Assembly (NCBI GenBank): GCA_036560145.1
Contig: DATBRV010000149.1
Coordinates: 1-64,000 of the forward strand
Direction: 5' to 3'
DNA: 64,000 nt
Source of the DNA: DATBRV01 sp036560145
GTDB taxonomy: Bacteria > Myxococcota_A > UBA9160 > SMWR01
The notes beneath the pieces were generated by a model, which was given only the letters and a program-made list of their open reading frames with translations, searched no databases and was not told the DNA's origin. The position numbers and the translations under genes were made by a program. Of this stretch, positions 15,745 through 25,516 are shown in pieces. Within the stretch, counting starts at the first letter, position 1. Every line of letters begins with the position of its first letter.

Positions 15745-18462
15745 TCAACGACCGGTCGGCTGAGGCGAGGCGATCCGCATGCGTGCGTCGAGGACGACGG
15801 CTCCCTTTCCGGGTTCCAGCACCTTGACCGGGTTCAAGTCCAGCTCCAGGATTTCGGGCGCCACCTCGACGAGCGCCGAGACGCGCATCAACACCTCGAT
15901 CAGCGCCGCGCGATCACCGGGCAAAGCGCCTCGGTAGCCGTCGAGGAGCCTTGCCGACCGGAGCGACGCGAGCATCTCCTCGGCATCGAGGTCGGTGACG
16001 GGCGAAAGCCGGAACGCGGCATCGCGCAGGATCTCCACCAGCACGCCGCCGAGACCGCAAACCACGAGCGGCCCGAAAACCGGATCGCTGGTGACACCGA
16101 CGAGCGCCTCGATGCCGCCTCGGATCTCGCGCTGAAGGAGGATTGCCTCGAGCTTCGCGCCTGCCCGCTGCACGCGCCCTACGAGCGTCTCTGCGGCGGT
16201 CTTCACATCGGCCGATGACTCGAGCCCGAGAATCACGCCGCCGATGTCGCTCTTGTGGAGAACACCGGGCGCGACGGCCTTGGCGACCAGCGGATAGCCG
16301 AGGCGCTCTGCGGTCGGCTCGACTGCGTCCAGAGTGGTCAGCTGGCTCGGCGCAAGCGGGATCCCGGCCGCCTCCAGCACGTCGGCGAGATCGGCCGGCG
16401 AGAGCCAACCGGGAGCCTCGGCGGCTTCGAGGACGCGCGTAATCGTCGCTCGAATCCGCGCTTCCGCTCGGGCTTCCAGCATGAGAGGCCTGCCCCGGGG
16501 ACGCGAGCGCCATTTTCCGTGGCGCACCACCGCGCCGAGCGCCTGTGCCGCGTTCTCCGGATAACTGTAGGAGGGGAGGGGCCCTCGCGGACCGCCCGAG
16601 AGGAGCGAGGGCGCCCCTTTGGAGGAGAGGAACACCGTGAGGACGGGTTTTTCGGCAGGCACCTTGCCGGCGCCACGGGCGATCGCAACGGCGATCTCCT
16701 CCGGCCTGGTGACCAACGGTGGAACATAGATGACGACGAGCGAATCCACGCCCGGGTCGCTCCCCATCGCTTCGATCGCAGACTCGAATTGCTTCGCATT
16801 CGCGGACGCGATCATGTCGATCGGGTTGGAGAGCCCGGCCTCCGCGGGTAGGAACGAGCGGAGCTTCGAGATCGTATCCAGACCCGGCTCGGGGAGCTCC
16901 AGCCCGAGCGCTGCGCACGCATCGGCCAGCAGGATCCCGGGGCCTCCGGCGTTGGTCACGATCCCCACGCGCGGGCCCCGCGGCACCGGCTGGGTCGCGA
17001 GCAGCGCGGCGACGTCGAAGAGCTCCTCGAGGGTGTTGGTGCGGATCACTCCCGCCTGCTCGAAGAGGGCGTCTACCGCGACGTCGAGGCTCGCGAGCGC
17101 CGCCGAATGGCTCGAGGCCGCGCGTTTGCCGGCTGCGGATCTTCCCGCCTTGACCGCGATGATGGGCTTGCTGCGCGCGACCTGCGGAGCGAGGCGCGCG
17201 AACTTCCGCGGGTTTCCGAAGCTCTCGAGATACAGGACGATCACCCTGGTTCGCGGGTCGTCCGCCCAGTAGGCGAGCAGGTCGTTGCTGGAGACGTCGG
17301 CCTTGTTGCCGACCGACACGAACGTCGAGAGGCCGAGCCCGAGCTTGCCGACGTAATCGAGCATGGTGATGCCGAGCGCGCCGCTCTGCGAAAGCATCCC
17401 GATGTTTCCAGCCGGCGGCCAGCTGGGAGCGAAGGTGGCGTTGAGCAGGACGTCCGGAGCCGTATTCAGCACGCCCATGCAATTCGGCCCGATCATCCGC
17501 ATGCCGCTCGTGCGAACCAGCTCCGTGAGCCGATCCTGGCGCTGCTTGCCCGTCCCGACCGCCTCTGCGAAGCCCGCGGAAATCACGACGACTCCGCGCA
17601 CACCGGCGCGAGCGCAATCCGCGACCACGGCTTCCACGAGAGGCGCGGGCACGGCGATGACTGCGAGATCGACCGCGGCGCCGATCGCCGAGACGCTCGG
17701 ATGCGAAGGGAGCCCGTCGATTTCCCTGGCGTTCGGATTCACGAGATGGATCGCCCCGTGGAATCCGGCGCGCTTCAAATTGGCGAGCAGCGCTCCGCCG
17801 ATGCTGTCGGGCCGGCGCGAGGCCCCGACCAGCGCGACCGAACGCGGGGTGAGAAAAGCGTGCAGGCTTCGCGCCGCGGCCAGGCGCCAGCGGGTGAAGC
17901 TCGCTTCCAGGTAGGCGTCCGTCTCCTCGATCGGAAAGGATAGATGCACGACGCCCGAGTCCAGGGTTCGCCGCAGCAGCAAGCCGCTGCCCCGGAAGAC
18001 GTCGAGCATGGCCCGGTTCTCGCCCATCACATCGGCTTCGAACTCGCGAATTTCCCCCTGCCGCGCGATCCCGAGGAGATGCTCGAGCAGCACCGTGCCG
18101 ATTCCGCGACCTTGATGTTCGTCGAGAACCGCAAAGGCGACCTCCGCCGAGCGCGGCGCGCTCGGCGCCGAAGGCAGGACGTCGTAGCGGCCGACGCCGA
18201 TGATCTTCTCCTCTTCGCCGCGTCCGAGCGTCGCCACCAGCGCCACCCGGCTCTCGAAATCGAGCTCGGTGAAGCGATCGAGCTCGTCCTCGCTGAGCAG
18301 CTTCTTGGCTCCGAGAAATCGGAAGCGGATCGACTGTGCGCTCAAATGCTGGAAGTGGGCGAGCAGCCGCTGCCGGTCATCGGGACGGAGGGCGCGGATG
18401 TGGATCGAGCCGCCATCCCGGAGCAGCTCGTCCGAGGCATAGCAACGCGGGTCGACGATCAC
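15745..18462 (-). CDS. GNAT-acyl-CoA synthetase fusion (NDP-forming/protein acetyltransferase type)
   Basis: The product has 905 residues. Residues 1-190 form a GNAT domain (VLDEHQGRGIGTVLLEHLL is its acetyl-CoA loop). From about 200 come the CoA-binding domain (SVALVGASRRPDSIG), the succinyl-CoA-ligase-like domain with MLSQSGALG, the phosphohistidine segment SSHSAALAS and an ATP-grasp domain (GYPLVAKAV, HKSDIGGV). This is the layout of ADP-forming acetyl-CoA synthetases and of Pat/YfiQ-type lysine acetyltransferases. Pat enzymes usually have the GNAT domain at the C-terminus; here it is N-terminal, and the phosphohistidine is retained, so ligase activity is plausible. I chose the GTG at 18462, before VDPRCYASDELLRDG, with GGCGGAAG upstream. 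The long in-frame extension looks non-coding. Confidence 0.8.
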   Translation of the reverse strand: MIVDPRCYASDELLRDGGSIHIRALRPDDRQRLLAHFQHLSAQSIRFRFLGAKKLLSEDELDRFTELDFESRVALVATLGRGEEEKIIGVGRYDVLPSAPSAPRSAEVAFAVLDEHQGRGIGTVLLEHLLGIARQGEIREFEADVMGENRAMLDVFRGSGLLLRRTLDSGVVHLSFPIEETDAYLEASFTRWRLAAARSLHAFLTPRSVALVGASRRPDSIGGALLANLKRAGFHGAIHLVNPNAREIDGLPSHPSVSAIGAAVDLAVIAVPAPLVEAVVADCARAGVRGVVVISAGFAEAVGTGKQRQDRLTELVRTSGMRMIGPNCMGVLNTAPDVLLNATFAPSWPPAGNIGMLSQSGALGITMLDYVGKLGLGLSTFVSVGNKADVSSNDLLAYWADDPRTRVIVLYLESFGNPRKFARLAPQVARSKPIIAVKAGRSAAGKRAASSHSAALASLDVAVDALFEQAGVIRTNTLEELFDVAALLATQPVPRGPRVGIVTNAGGPGILLADACAALGLELPEPGLDTISKLRSFLPAEAGLSNPIDMIASANAKQFESAIEAMGSDPGVDSLVVIYVPPLVTRPEEIAVAIARGAGKVPAEKPVLTVFLSSKGAPSLLSGGPRGPLPSYSYPENAAQALGAVVRHGKWRSRPRGRPLMLEARAEARIRATITRVLEAAEAPGWLSPADLADVLEAAGIPLAPSQLTTLDAVEPTAERLGYPLVAKAVAPGVLHKSDIGGVILGLESSADVKTAAETLVGRVQRAGAKLEAILLQREIRGGIEALVGVTSDPVFGPLVVCGLGGVLVEILRDAAFRLSPVTDLDAEEMLASLRSARLLDGYRGALPGDRAALIEVLMRVSALVEVAPEILELDLNPVKVLEPGKGAVVLDARMRIASPQPTGR

Positions 18463-18648
18463 GGCGCGCCGCTTCCGCCAAGCCGGTTGTCGACTTCGAG
18501 AAAGGTCATCGGTCCGGTCGCCGGGTGATGCAGGCGGAGAGTCCGTTCCGGCGGGCAGGATACTCGATGTACGGCGCGGCGCGATCCGTTCACCTCCCGG
18601 TGTCGCGCGATGGGTCTTTCCGGAACCGGACGTCGGTCGCGTGAACGC

Positions 18649-18676
18649 GTGACATCGCTCCTCCAGGTTGTAGAAT
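18649..18676 (+). promoter_or_regulatory. Promoter predicted to give a leaderless transcript
   Basis: GTGACA (18649-18654) and TAGAAT (18671-18676, 5 of 6) are 16 bp apart. The -10 hexamer ends 6 nt before the GTG at 18683, so transcription should begin at the start codon itself. No Shine-Dalgarno sequence is visible before this GTG. Confidence 0.5.
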
Positions 18677-18682
18677 CTCGAG

Positions 18683-19432
18683 GTGCCCGCCGACAGCAAG
18701 GCGAAATGGGAGACGATCGGGCCGCCGCCGGTGCGGCTCTTCGCCCGCGAGCACGTACGCGCGCTGAGCGAGCTCGCGGGCGTCGCTGCGCGCCGCAAGC
18801 TGCGGGGCGGCGTGCCCCGTGGCGATGGACACGCGGTCCTGGTGCTGCCGGGCTTCCTGGCCGGTGACTTCTCGACGGCGCCGCTGCGCCGCTTCCTGCG
18901 CTCGCTCTGCTACGACGCGCGCGGCTGGAAGCTCGGCGTCAACCTGGGTCCGAACGCTGGGCTGCGCGAGGCGCTGGTCGCGCGCCTCACGCAGCTCGCC
19001 GAGCGGCACGGGCGCCGTGTCAGCCTGATCGGCTGGAGCCTGGGGGGCATCTACGCGCGCGAGCTGGCGCGCGCGCACCCAGACCGCGTGCGCCTCGTGA
19101 TCACACTCGCGACACCATTCCGCGACATCTCGGCCACGCACGCCGCGCGCTTGATCCGCCCGGGCGGGCTGTCGCTGGACGGCGCGACCGAGCTCCAGGC
19201 CGCCCTGCGGCGCCCCCTCTCGCTCCCCGTCACCTCGATCTACAGCCGAACGGACGGGATCGTCCACTGGCAGGGATGCCTCGAGGAGGAGGGACCGCAG
19301 AGCGAGAACGTCGAGGTGCGCTGCAGCCACACCGGCATGGGATTCCACGCCGACACGCTCGCGATCATCGCCGACCGGCTGGCGCAGGCCGAAGGCGCCT
19401 GGCGCCCCTACCGGCGCGCCCGCGGCTCCTGA
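18683..19432 (+). CDS. Lipase-like alpha/beta-hydrolase
   Basis: The product has 249 residues from a GTG start. VLVLPGFLAGDFST is the oxyanion region, LIGWSLGGIYARELA holds the nucleophile Ser, SIYSRTDGIVHW the acid Asp and CSHTGMGFH the His. It is close in layout to esterases encoded beside wax-ester synthases, and the WS/DGAT gene follows 15 nt downstream. This suggests a shared role in neutral-lipid turnover. A -10 hexamer 6 nt before the start suggests a leaderless mRNA. The decayed hydrolase gene at 26975-27405 has the same C-terminal layout and is probably a paralogue. Confidence 0.8.
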   Translation: MPADSKAKWETIGPPPVRLFAREHVRALSELAGVAARRKLRGGVPRGDGHAVLVLPGFLAGDFSTAPLRRFLRSLCYDARGWKLGVNLGPNAGLREALVARLTQLAERHGRRVSLIGWSLGGIYARELARAHPDRVRLVITLATPFRDISATHAARLIRPGGLSLDGATELQAALRRPLSLPVTSIYSRTDGIVHWQGCLEEEGPQSENVEVRCSHTGMGFHADTLAIIADRLAQAEGAWRPYRRARGS

Positions 19433-19447
19433 AATGCGGAGGCGACC

Positions 19448-20872
19448 GTGACGAACCGACAGCCGAAGGCGAGGGCGCCGCGCCCGCTCGAGCTCGGCTC
19501 GCGCATGCTGCCCACGGACGCGCTCTTCTGGTACGCGGAGGAGGCGCTCCCCCACTTCCGCAGCACGATCGCCGGGCTCTACGTGCTCGACCGCGTCCCG
19601 GATGCCGCGCGCCTCGACGCGACACTCGAGAGCGCCATTGCGCTGGTGCCGCGCCTGCGTCAGCGCGTGCTCGCGGTGCCATTCCACCTCGGCCTGCCGG
19701 AGTGGGCCGACGATTTGCACCTCGATCGCCGCTACCACCTGCGCCACGTATCGCTGGCGCCGCCGGGCGACGAGCGGCACCTGCTCGACCTCGCGGCAAC
19801 GCTCTTTGCGACGCCGTTCGACCGCGAGCGGCCGCTCTGGGAGGCCACCTGGATCGAGGGGCTGGCGGGCGGGCGCAGCGCCTATCTGTTCAAGATGCAC
19901 CACTCGATGGTGGACGGCGTGGGCGCCAGCGCGATCACGGATGCGATCACCCAGCGGACGCGCGACGAAGCACCCGCCCGCATCGCCCGCCCCCCGGCGC
20001 GCAGGCTGCCGAAGCCCACGGCGCAGCTCGCGACACTTGCGCGCGACAACGTCCGCAGCTCGCTGGCCCTCGCGCGCCGGGGCGTCGCCAGCGCCCTGCG
20101 CGGTCTGGGCCGTCCGCGCGAGGCGCTTCAGGATGCGGCGCGCACCCTGCGCGGGATGCGCGCGCTGGTGGCCGATGCCCTCCAGCCCGCCGCGCGCGAC
20201 CCGCTCTCCCGGGAGAGCTTCGGAATCTCGCGCCGCTTCGACGTCCTCTCCTTCGACCTCGAGCGGCTGCGCAAGCTCCGGGGGCCGCTCGGCGCGACGG
20301 TGAACGACGTCGTGCTGGCGGCTCTTGCCGGCGCCCTCGGGAGCTACTACCGCGACCGTGGCCACGATCTCGACACCCTCAAGTGCCTGGTGCCCATGAA
20401 TCTGCGCGGCCGCGACGACGGCGATGCCATGGGCAACCGCGTGGGGATGTTCAACGTGCAGCTGCCGGTGGGGGAGCCGTCGGCGGCAGGGCGACTCCTG
20501 CGCGTGCGCGAGCAGACGGGCGCGGCGAAGCAGGACCAGCGCGGGGCCGCCGGCCCGCTCTTCGTCGAGCTGGCGACGTCGCTGCCCGGCGGAATCTTCC
20601 GCTGGTTCGCGCGCCAGGCCGTGGGCCAGGTGAACGTGGCCTGCACCAACATCCCCGGAGCGCGCGAGCCGCGCTACATGGCCGGGGCGAAGGTGGAGGC
20701 GATCTATCCCTTCGCGAGCGTCATGCAGGGCACACCCGTCGTGATGGCGTTGGTCTCCTACGCCGGCGCGCTTCACATCGGCATCGACACCGACCCCGAG
20801 GCGATCTCCGATCCCCGGCGCATCGCCGAGCTCTTCGAGGCGAACGTCGCCCTGCTGGAAGCCCTGGTCTGA
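19448..20872 (+). CDS. Wax ester synthase/diacylglycerol acyltransferase (WS/DGAT)
   Basis: The product has 474 residues, the usual family length. FKMHHSMVDGVGA near residue 150 is the catalytic HHxxxDG motif; PLWEATWIEGL before it and VNVACTNIPGAREP near 400 are further family signatures. These enzymes join acyl-CoA to fatty alcohols or diacylglycerol, making wax esters or triacylglycerol at the membrane or lipid-droplet surface. The GTG start at 19448 has GGAGG 6 nt upstream. It is co-directional with the lipase-like gene (15-nt gap) and ends against the convergent DHODH-like gene. Storage-lipid synthesis fits the other acyl-CoA genes in the window. Confidence 0.9.
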   Translation: MTNRQPKARAPRPLELGSRMLPTDALFWYAEEALPHFRSTIAGLYVLDRVPDAARLDATLESAIALVPRLRQRVLAVPFHLGLPEWADDLHLDRRYHLRHVSLAPPGDERHLLDLAATLFATPFDRERPLWEATWIEGLAGGRSAYLFKMHHSMVDGVGASAITDAITQRTRDEAPARIARPPARRLPKPTAQLATLARDNVRSSLALARRGVASALRGLGRPREALQDAARTLRGMRALVADALQPAARDPLSRESFGISRRFDVLSFDLERLRKLRGPLGATVNDVVLAALAGALGSYYRDRGHDLDTLKCLVPMNLRGRDDGDAMGNRVGMFNVQLPVGEPSAAGRLLRVREQTGAAKQDQRGAAGPLFVELATSLPGGIFRWFARQAVGQVNVACTNIPGAREPRYMAGAKVEAIYPFASVMQGTPVVMALVSYAGALHIGIDTDPEAISDPRRIAELFEANVALLEALV

Positions 20873-20875
20873 CGC

Positions 20876-20894
20876 GCCGCCTGGGCTCGGCGGC
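20876..20894. terminator. GC hairpin between convergent genes, possible terminator
   Basis: GCCGCC (20876-20881) pairs with GGCGGC (20889-20894) around a 7-nt loop in the 25-bp gap between two convergent genes. It lacks a T tract on either side, so it would be at best a weak or factor-assisted terminator. Confidence 0.3.
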
Positions 20895-20897
20895 CGC

Positions 20898-21914
20898 TCA
20901 CGGCAGGCTGCCGTGCGAGCGGGCTGCGAACGACCGCAGCGTGCGCAGGTAGTTCGCGCGCTCGAAGGCCTCCGGGTCCGGCGATCGGTGCTGGGAGAGA
21001 CTCCCCTTCATCTGACGCACCGATGCGTACTCGCGCTCCTCGAGCCAGCGGAGCAGGTCGCGCTCGACCCGCGCCAGGTGATCGGGCCCGTTCGCGAGCA
21101 GCGCCGAGGCCAGCATGGTCGCGTCCGCGCCGGCGAGGATGGCCTTGACGACATCCTCGGCCGTGTGCACGCCCGAGGTGGCGGCCAGCGAGGCCTTCGT
21201 CCGCCCGCGCAGGATCGCGATCCAGCGCAGGGGCAGCCGCAGCTCCTCGGAGCGCGAGAGCACCACGTGGGGGCTCACCTCGAGCGTGGCGAGATCGAGC
21301 TCGGGCTGGTAGAAGCGGTTGAAGAGGACGAGACCGTCGACCCCCGCGTCCAGGAGTTTCTGCGCGAAGTGCGCGAGTCCGGTGAAGTACGGTGAGAGCT
21401 TCACCGCGAGGGGCACGCGGATCTGGGCGCGAACCGCCGACACGATCTCGAGATCCCGCGCCTCGATCGCGGCGCTCGAGTGCGCCGGGTCAGCCGCCAC
21501 CTGATAGAGATTGAGCTCGATCGCGTCGGCGCCCGCCTGCTCGATGCCGCGAGCGAACTCGAGCCAGCCGCCGGGAGTCGATCCGTTCAGGCTCCCGATC
21601 ACGGGGATCGCGAGCGAGCGCTTCGCGGCGGCGACCAGCTCGAGATAGCGGTCGGGTCCCGGCGCGTAGTCGGGGTGCTCGACCAGGAACTCCGTCGCCT
21701 CGGCGAACGTCCCGGCCCCCGCCTCGAGCGCGTCGTTCACGGCGAGTGCGCCGGCGGTGACCTCCTCCTCGAAGAGCGATGGGAGTACCACTGCCGAGAC
21801 GCCCCGATCCTCGAGCCGCCGGAGCGAGTCGAGGTCGTGCGTGAGAGGAGAGGAGGAGGCGACCAGCGGCGTGCGCAGCTCGAGGCCGAGGTAGCGTGTG
21901 GCGAGATCCGGCAC
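20898..21914 (-). CDS. Dihydroorotate dehydrogenase-like flavoprotein
   Basis: The product has 338 residues from a GTG, 3 nt after the nifJ stop. PLVASSSPLTHDLDSLRRLEDRGVSAVVLPS resembles the N-terminal FMN barrel of DHODH. GSLNGSTPGGWLEFA, ELNLYQVAADP, PLAVKLSPYFTGL and GVHTAEDVVKAILAGADA are the family's substrate and FMN segments. This DHODH-like subfamily is often encoded next to pyruvate:ferredoxin oxidoreductase and is not needed for pyrimidine synthesis in the usual way. Tight coupling to nifJ here supports a role in ferredoxin-linked redox metabolism. The reaction is not established. Confidence 0.8.
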   Translation of the reverse strand: MPDLATRYLGLELRTPLVASSSPLTHDLDSLRRLEDRGVSAVVLPSLFEEEVTAGALAVNDALEAGAGTFAEATEFLVEHPDYAPGPDRYLELVAAAKRSLAIPVIGSLNGSTPGGWLEFARGIEQAGADAIELNLYQVAADPAHSSAAIEARDLEIVSAVRAQIRVPLAVKLSPYFTGLAHFAQKLLDAGVDGLVLFNRFYQPELDLATLEVSPHVVLSRSEELRLPLRWIAILRGRTKASLAATSGVHTAEDVVKAILAGADATMLASALLANGPDHLARVERDLLRWLEEREYASVRQMKGSLSQHRSPDPEAFERANYLRTLRSFAARSHGSLP

Positions 21915-21917
21915 GGC

Positions 21918-24900
21918 TCACTCCTCTTCGGATGGGACCGCGGGCCGCGACGCCGGCGGGCCGGCCGCCACGCTGCGTTCGAGGCCCGCGAGCTGTTCGT
22001 AGTGGCGCCAGCGCTCGTTCGCGTCCGCCTGGGCGAGCCCGAGCAGCCGGCTGGCGGCCTCGGGATCGCTGCGCATCAGCATCGCGAAGCGAGCCTCCTG
22101 CTCCGCGAACGCGCGCAGCGTCATCGTGGGCGGGCGCGAATCGAGCTGGAACGGGTGCTGGTGGGGATCGGAGCCCGGGTGGTAGCGCCACAGCGGCCAG
22201 AAGCCCGAGCGCACGGCGTCGCGCTGGTGTCCCATCGAGCGCGCCATCTCGATGCCGTGCGCGATGCAGGTGCTGTAGGCGATCACGAGCGCGGGGCCGG
22301 GCCAGGCGTCGGCCTCGAGCAGTGCGCGCTGCACCTGCGCGTCGTTCGCGCCGAGCGCGACCTGCGCCACGTACACGTTGCCGTACGCGCTCGTGATCAG
22401 GCCCAGATCCTTGCGCGGCACCGCTTTGCCCCCGGACGCGAACTTCGCGACGGCGCCGCGCGGCGTGGCCTTCGAGGCCTGGCCGCCGGTGTTCGAGTAC
22501 ACCTGTGTATCGAGCACGAGCACGTTCACGTCGCGGCCCGAGGCGAGCACGTGGTCGAGCCCCGAAGAGCCGATGTCGTAGGCCCAGCCGTCGCCGCCCA
22601 CGAGCCACACGCTGCGGTGGACGAGATCGCCCGCCAGCTGGCGCAGGCGACGGGAGCCCGGATCGGCGAGCTCCGCCAGGCGGCCTTCCAGCTGCGCGAT
22701 CCGCTCGCGTTGGCGCGCGATCGCGGCGTCGTCGCATCCGGCTTCGTCGAGGATCTCGCGCACCGGCACCTGCGTCAGCTGGGGCGCGAGCGCCTCGAGC
22801 AGGCGCCGCGCCTCGCGCACGTGGCCCTCGAGCGCGAGCCGCATCCCCAACCCGAACTCGGCGTTGTCCTCGAACAGCGAATTTGCCCAGGCCGGCCCGC
22901 GACCCTGGGCGTTCACGCTCCACGGCGTGGTGGGAAGGTTGCCTCCGAAGATCGACGAGCAGCCGGTGGCGTTCGCCACCAGCAGCCGGTCGCCAAAGAG
23001 TTGTGAAAGGAGCTTGAGGTACGGCGTCTCGCCGCAGCCGGCGCAGGCCCCGGAAAACTCGAAGAGCGGTGTCCGCGTCTGCACGTTCTTGACGAGCGCG
23101 GTGTCGAGGCTCGCGGGGGCGAGGTCCGGGATGCTCTCGAAGAACGCAAAGCGCTCGCGCTCCCGCTCCCGGTGCTCGTCTGCCGGCCGCATGCCGATCG
23201 ACTTGCGGCTCGCGTCCTCCTTGCTCTTGGCGGGACACACGTCGACGCACACCCCGCAGCCCGTGCAGTCGTCGGGCGCGACCTGGATGGTGAGCTCGTG
23301 GTCGGGGAGCTCGCGCGAGCGGAAGGGCTTGCTCGGAAACTGCGGGGGGGCGCCGTGCAGGGCGTCTGCGCGGTAGACCTTCATGCGGATCGCCGCGTGC
23401 GGGCACACCAGCGCGCACTTGCCGCAATCGATGCACAGGGTTGCGTCCCAGATCGGGATCGAGGCGGCGATCGAGCGCTTCTCGTAGCGGGCCGTCCCGG
23501 TCGGGAAGGTGCCGTCGACGGGGAGCGCCGAGACGGGGAGCCGGTCGCCCTTGCCCTCGAGCAGCAGCGCGGTGACACGGCGCACGAAATCGGGTGCATC
23601 CGGCGGGACCGCGGCGCGTCGGCGCCGGCTGGCGTCCGCCACCGCCGGCGTCTCGACGCGCGCCAGCGACGCGAGTGCGCGGTCGAGTGCGGCGAGGTTG
23701 CGCTCCACCACGGCGGGCCCGCGCTTCGCGTAGCTCTTTTCGATCGAGGCGCGGATGGCGGCCTGGGCCTGCTCGCGCGGCAGCACGCCGGCGAGCGCGA
23801 AGAAGCAGGGCTGCATCACGGTATTCACGCGCCCCGGCAGCCCGGCCTCGCGGGCGACGCGGTCGGCGGGCACCACCCAGAGCTCGATCTGCCGCTCGAG
23901 GATGGTTTCCTGCACCTCGCGCGGAAGCGCCTCCCAGGTCTTCTCGGGCGGATGCGGACAGTTGAGCAGGAAGCGCGCACGCGGCGCCGCACGCTCGAGC
24001 ACGTCGAGCTGTTCGAGCAGGCCGAATTGATGACAGGCGACGAAGTCGGCGCTCGCGATCTGGTACGTGGACCGGATCGGCCGCGGCCCGAAGCGCAGGT
24101 GCGAGACGGTGATGGCTCCGGACTTCTTGGAGTCGTAGACGAAGTAGCCTTGGGCGTGCAGCGGCGTCTGCTCGCCGATGATCTTCACGGTGCTCTTGGC
24201 GGCGCCGACGGTGCCGTCGCTGCCCAGGCCATAGAAGAGCGCCCGAACGCCCGGGCCTTCGGTGGAGAAGGACTCATCGAAGGGCAGGCTGGTATGCGTG
24301 ACGTCGTCGGCGATGCCGAGCGTGAAGCGGCGCCGCGGCTCCGCGCGCGCGAGCTCGTCGAAGACCGCGCGCAGCATGGCGGGCGTCAGCTCCTTGCCTC
24401 CCAGGCCGTAGCGGCCGCCGAGGATGCGCGGCGGTGTGCGATCGCCGAGCTCTTCGCTGCAGGCGGCGAGCACATCGGCGTGGAGCGGCTCGCACGGCGC
24501 GCCCGGCTCCTTGCAGCGATCGAGCACGGCGAGCGCCTTCACGCTCCGCGGCAGCGCCCCCGCGAAGGCTGCGGCAGGAAATGGGCGAAAGAGCCGGAGC
24601 GTGAGCAGGCCGACGCGCTCGCCGCGCGCGCAGAGCGCCTCGACCAGCTCCTGGGCGGCGCCGCTGGCCGATCCCATCAGCACCAGGGCGCGCTCCGCAT
24701 CCGGGGCCCCGACGTAATCGACGAGCCCATAGCGCCGGCCGGTGCGCGAGGCGAGCCGTGCGAGCAGCGACTCCACCGCGGCGGGAAGCGCCGCGTAGTA
24801 CGGATTCGCAGCCTCGCGCGACTGGAAGAACACGTCGGGATTCTGGGCGGAGCCGCGCAGCACCGGCGCCTCCGGGGTGAGGCGACGTGCGCGGTGCGCG

Positions 24901-25499
24901 AGGATCGCCTCCTCGTCGACGAGCGCGCGCAGGTCGGCGTCATCGAGCAGCTCGATCTTCGCGACCTCGTGCGAGGTGCGAAAACCATCGAAGAAGTGGA
25001 GGAAGGGAACCCGCGTCGCGAGCGTGGCGGCGTGCGCCACCAGCGCGAGATCCTGGGCCTCCTGGACGCTGGACGAGGCGAGCAGGGCGAAGCCGGTGCC
25101 GCGCGCCGCCATCACGTCGCCGTGATCGCAGAAGATCGAGAGGGCGTGCGTCGCGACCGCGCGCGCCGCGACGTGGATCACGAGCGGCGTCAGCTCGCCC
25201 GCGATCTTGAACATGTTCGGCAGCATCAGCAGCAGACCCTGCGACGCCGTGAACGTGGTGGCGAGCGCCCCGGACTGGACGGCCCCGTGCAGCGTGCCAG
25301 CGGCGCCCGCTTCGCTCTGGAGCTCGATCACCTCCGGGACGCCGCCCCACAGATTCGTCCGACCCTGGGCGCTCCACAGATCGGAGAGCTCGCCCATCGC
25401 CGTGGCCGGTGTGATCGGGTAGACCGCGATCAGCTCGGACAGCCGGTGGGCGACGCGGGCGACCGCCTCGTTGCCGTCGACGCATGCGGTCGCAGGCAT
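21918..25499 (-). CDS. nifJ: Pyruvate:ferredoxin (flavodoxin) oxidoreductase
   Basis: The product has 1193 residues, the normal length for the single-chain enzyme. YPITPATAMGELSDLW near residue 30 is the pyruvate and TPP-binding start of domain I. TGIADDV-like and FYGLGSDGTVGAAK segments follow. Two 4Fe-4S motifs (CIDCGKCALVCPH and CTGCGVCVDVCPAKS) lie near 690 and 745, and the C-terminal TPP domain has CAGCGETPYLKLL. It oxidises pyruvate to acetyl-CoA and CO2 while reducing ferredoxin or flavodoxin in the cytosol. I chose the ATG at 25499, with GGAGGAGC 6 nt upstream; the in-frame extension to 25688 would cross an 11-bp inverted repeat. Its presence indicates low-oxygen or ferredoxin-dependent metabolism in an otherwise P450-bearing organism. 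Confidence 0.92.
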   Translation of the reverse strand: MPATACVDGNEAVARVAHRLSELIAVYPITPATAMGELSDLWSAQGRTNLWGGVPEVIELQSEAGAAGTLHGAVQSGALATTFTASQGLLLMLPNMFKIAGELTPLVIHVAARAVATHALSIFCDHGDVMAARGTGFALLASSSVQEAQDLALVAHAATLATRVPFLHFFDGFRTSHEVAKIELLDDADLRALVDEEAILAHRARRLTPEAPVLRGSAQNPDVFFQSREAANPYYAALPAAVESLLARLASRTGRRYGLVDYVGAPDAERALVLMGSASGAAQELVEALCARGERVGLLTLRLFRPFPAAAFAGALPRSVKALAVLDRCKEPGAPCEPLHADVLAACSEELGDRTPPRILGGRYGLGGKELTPAMLRAVFDELARAEPRRRFTLGIADDVTHTSLPFDESFSTEGPGVRALFYGLGSDGTVGAAKSTVKIIGEQTPLHAQGYFVYDSKKSGAITVSHLRFGPRPIRSTYQIASADFVACHQFGLLEQLDVLERAAPRARFLLNCPHPPEKTWEALPREVQETILERQIELWVVPADRVAREAGLPGRVNTVMQPCFFALAGVLPREQAQAAIRASIEKSYAKRGPAVVERNLAALDRALASLARVETPAVADASRRRRAAVPPDAPDFVRRVTALLLEGKGDRLPVSALPVDGTFPTGTARYEKRSIAASIPIWDATLCIDCGKCALVCPHAAIRMKVYRADALHGAPPQFPSKPFRSRELPDHELTIQVAPDDCTGCGVCVDVCPAKSKEDASRKSIGMRPADEHRERERERFAFFESIPDLAPASLDTALVKNVQTRTPLFEFSGACAGCGETPYLKLLSQLFGDRLLVANATGCSSIFGGNLPTTPWSVNAQGRGPAWANSLFEDNAEFGLGMRLALEGHVREARRLLEALAPQLTQVPVREILDEAGCDDAAIARQRERIAQLEGRLAELADPGSRRLRQLAGDLVHRSVWLVGGDGWAYDIGSSGLDHVLASGRDVNVLVLDTQVYSNTGGQASKATPRGAVAKFASGGKAVPRKDLGLITSAYGNVYVAQVALGANDAQVQRALLEADAWPGPALVIAYSTCIAHGIEMARSMGHQRDAVRSGFWPLWRYHPGSDPHQHPFQLDSRPPTMTLRAFAEQEARFAMLMRSDPEAASRLLGLAQADANERWRHYEQLAGLERSVAAGPPASRPAVPSEEE

Positions 25500-25516
25500 G
25501 GAAGCTCCTCCGGACG

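Noticed and set aside
20876..20894. Strong rho-independent terminator
   Set aside because: The hairpin has no T tract on either side, so I list it only as a weak candidate.
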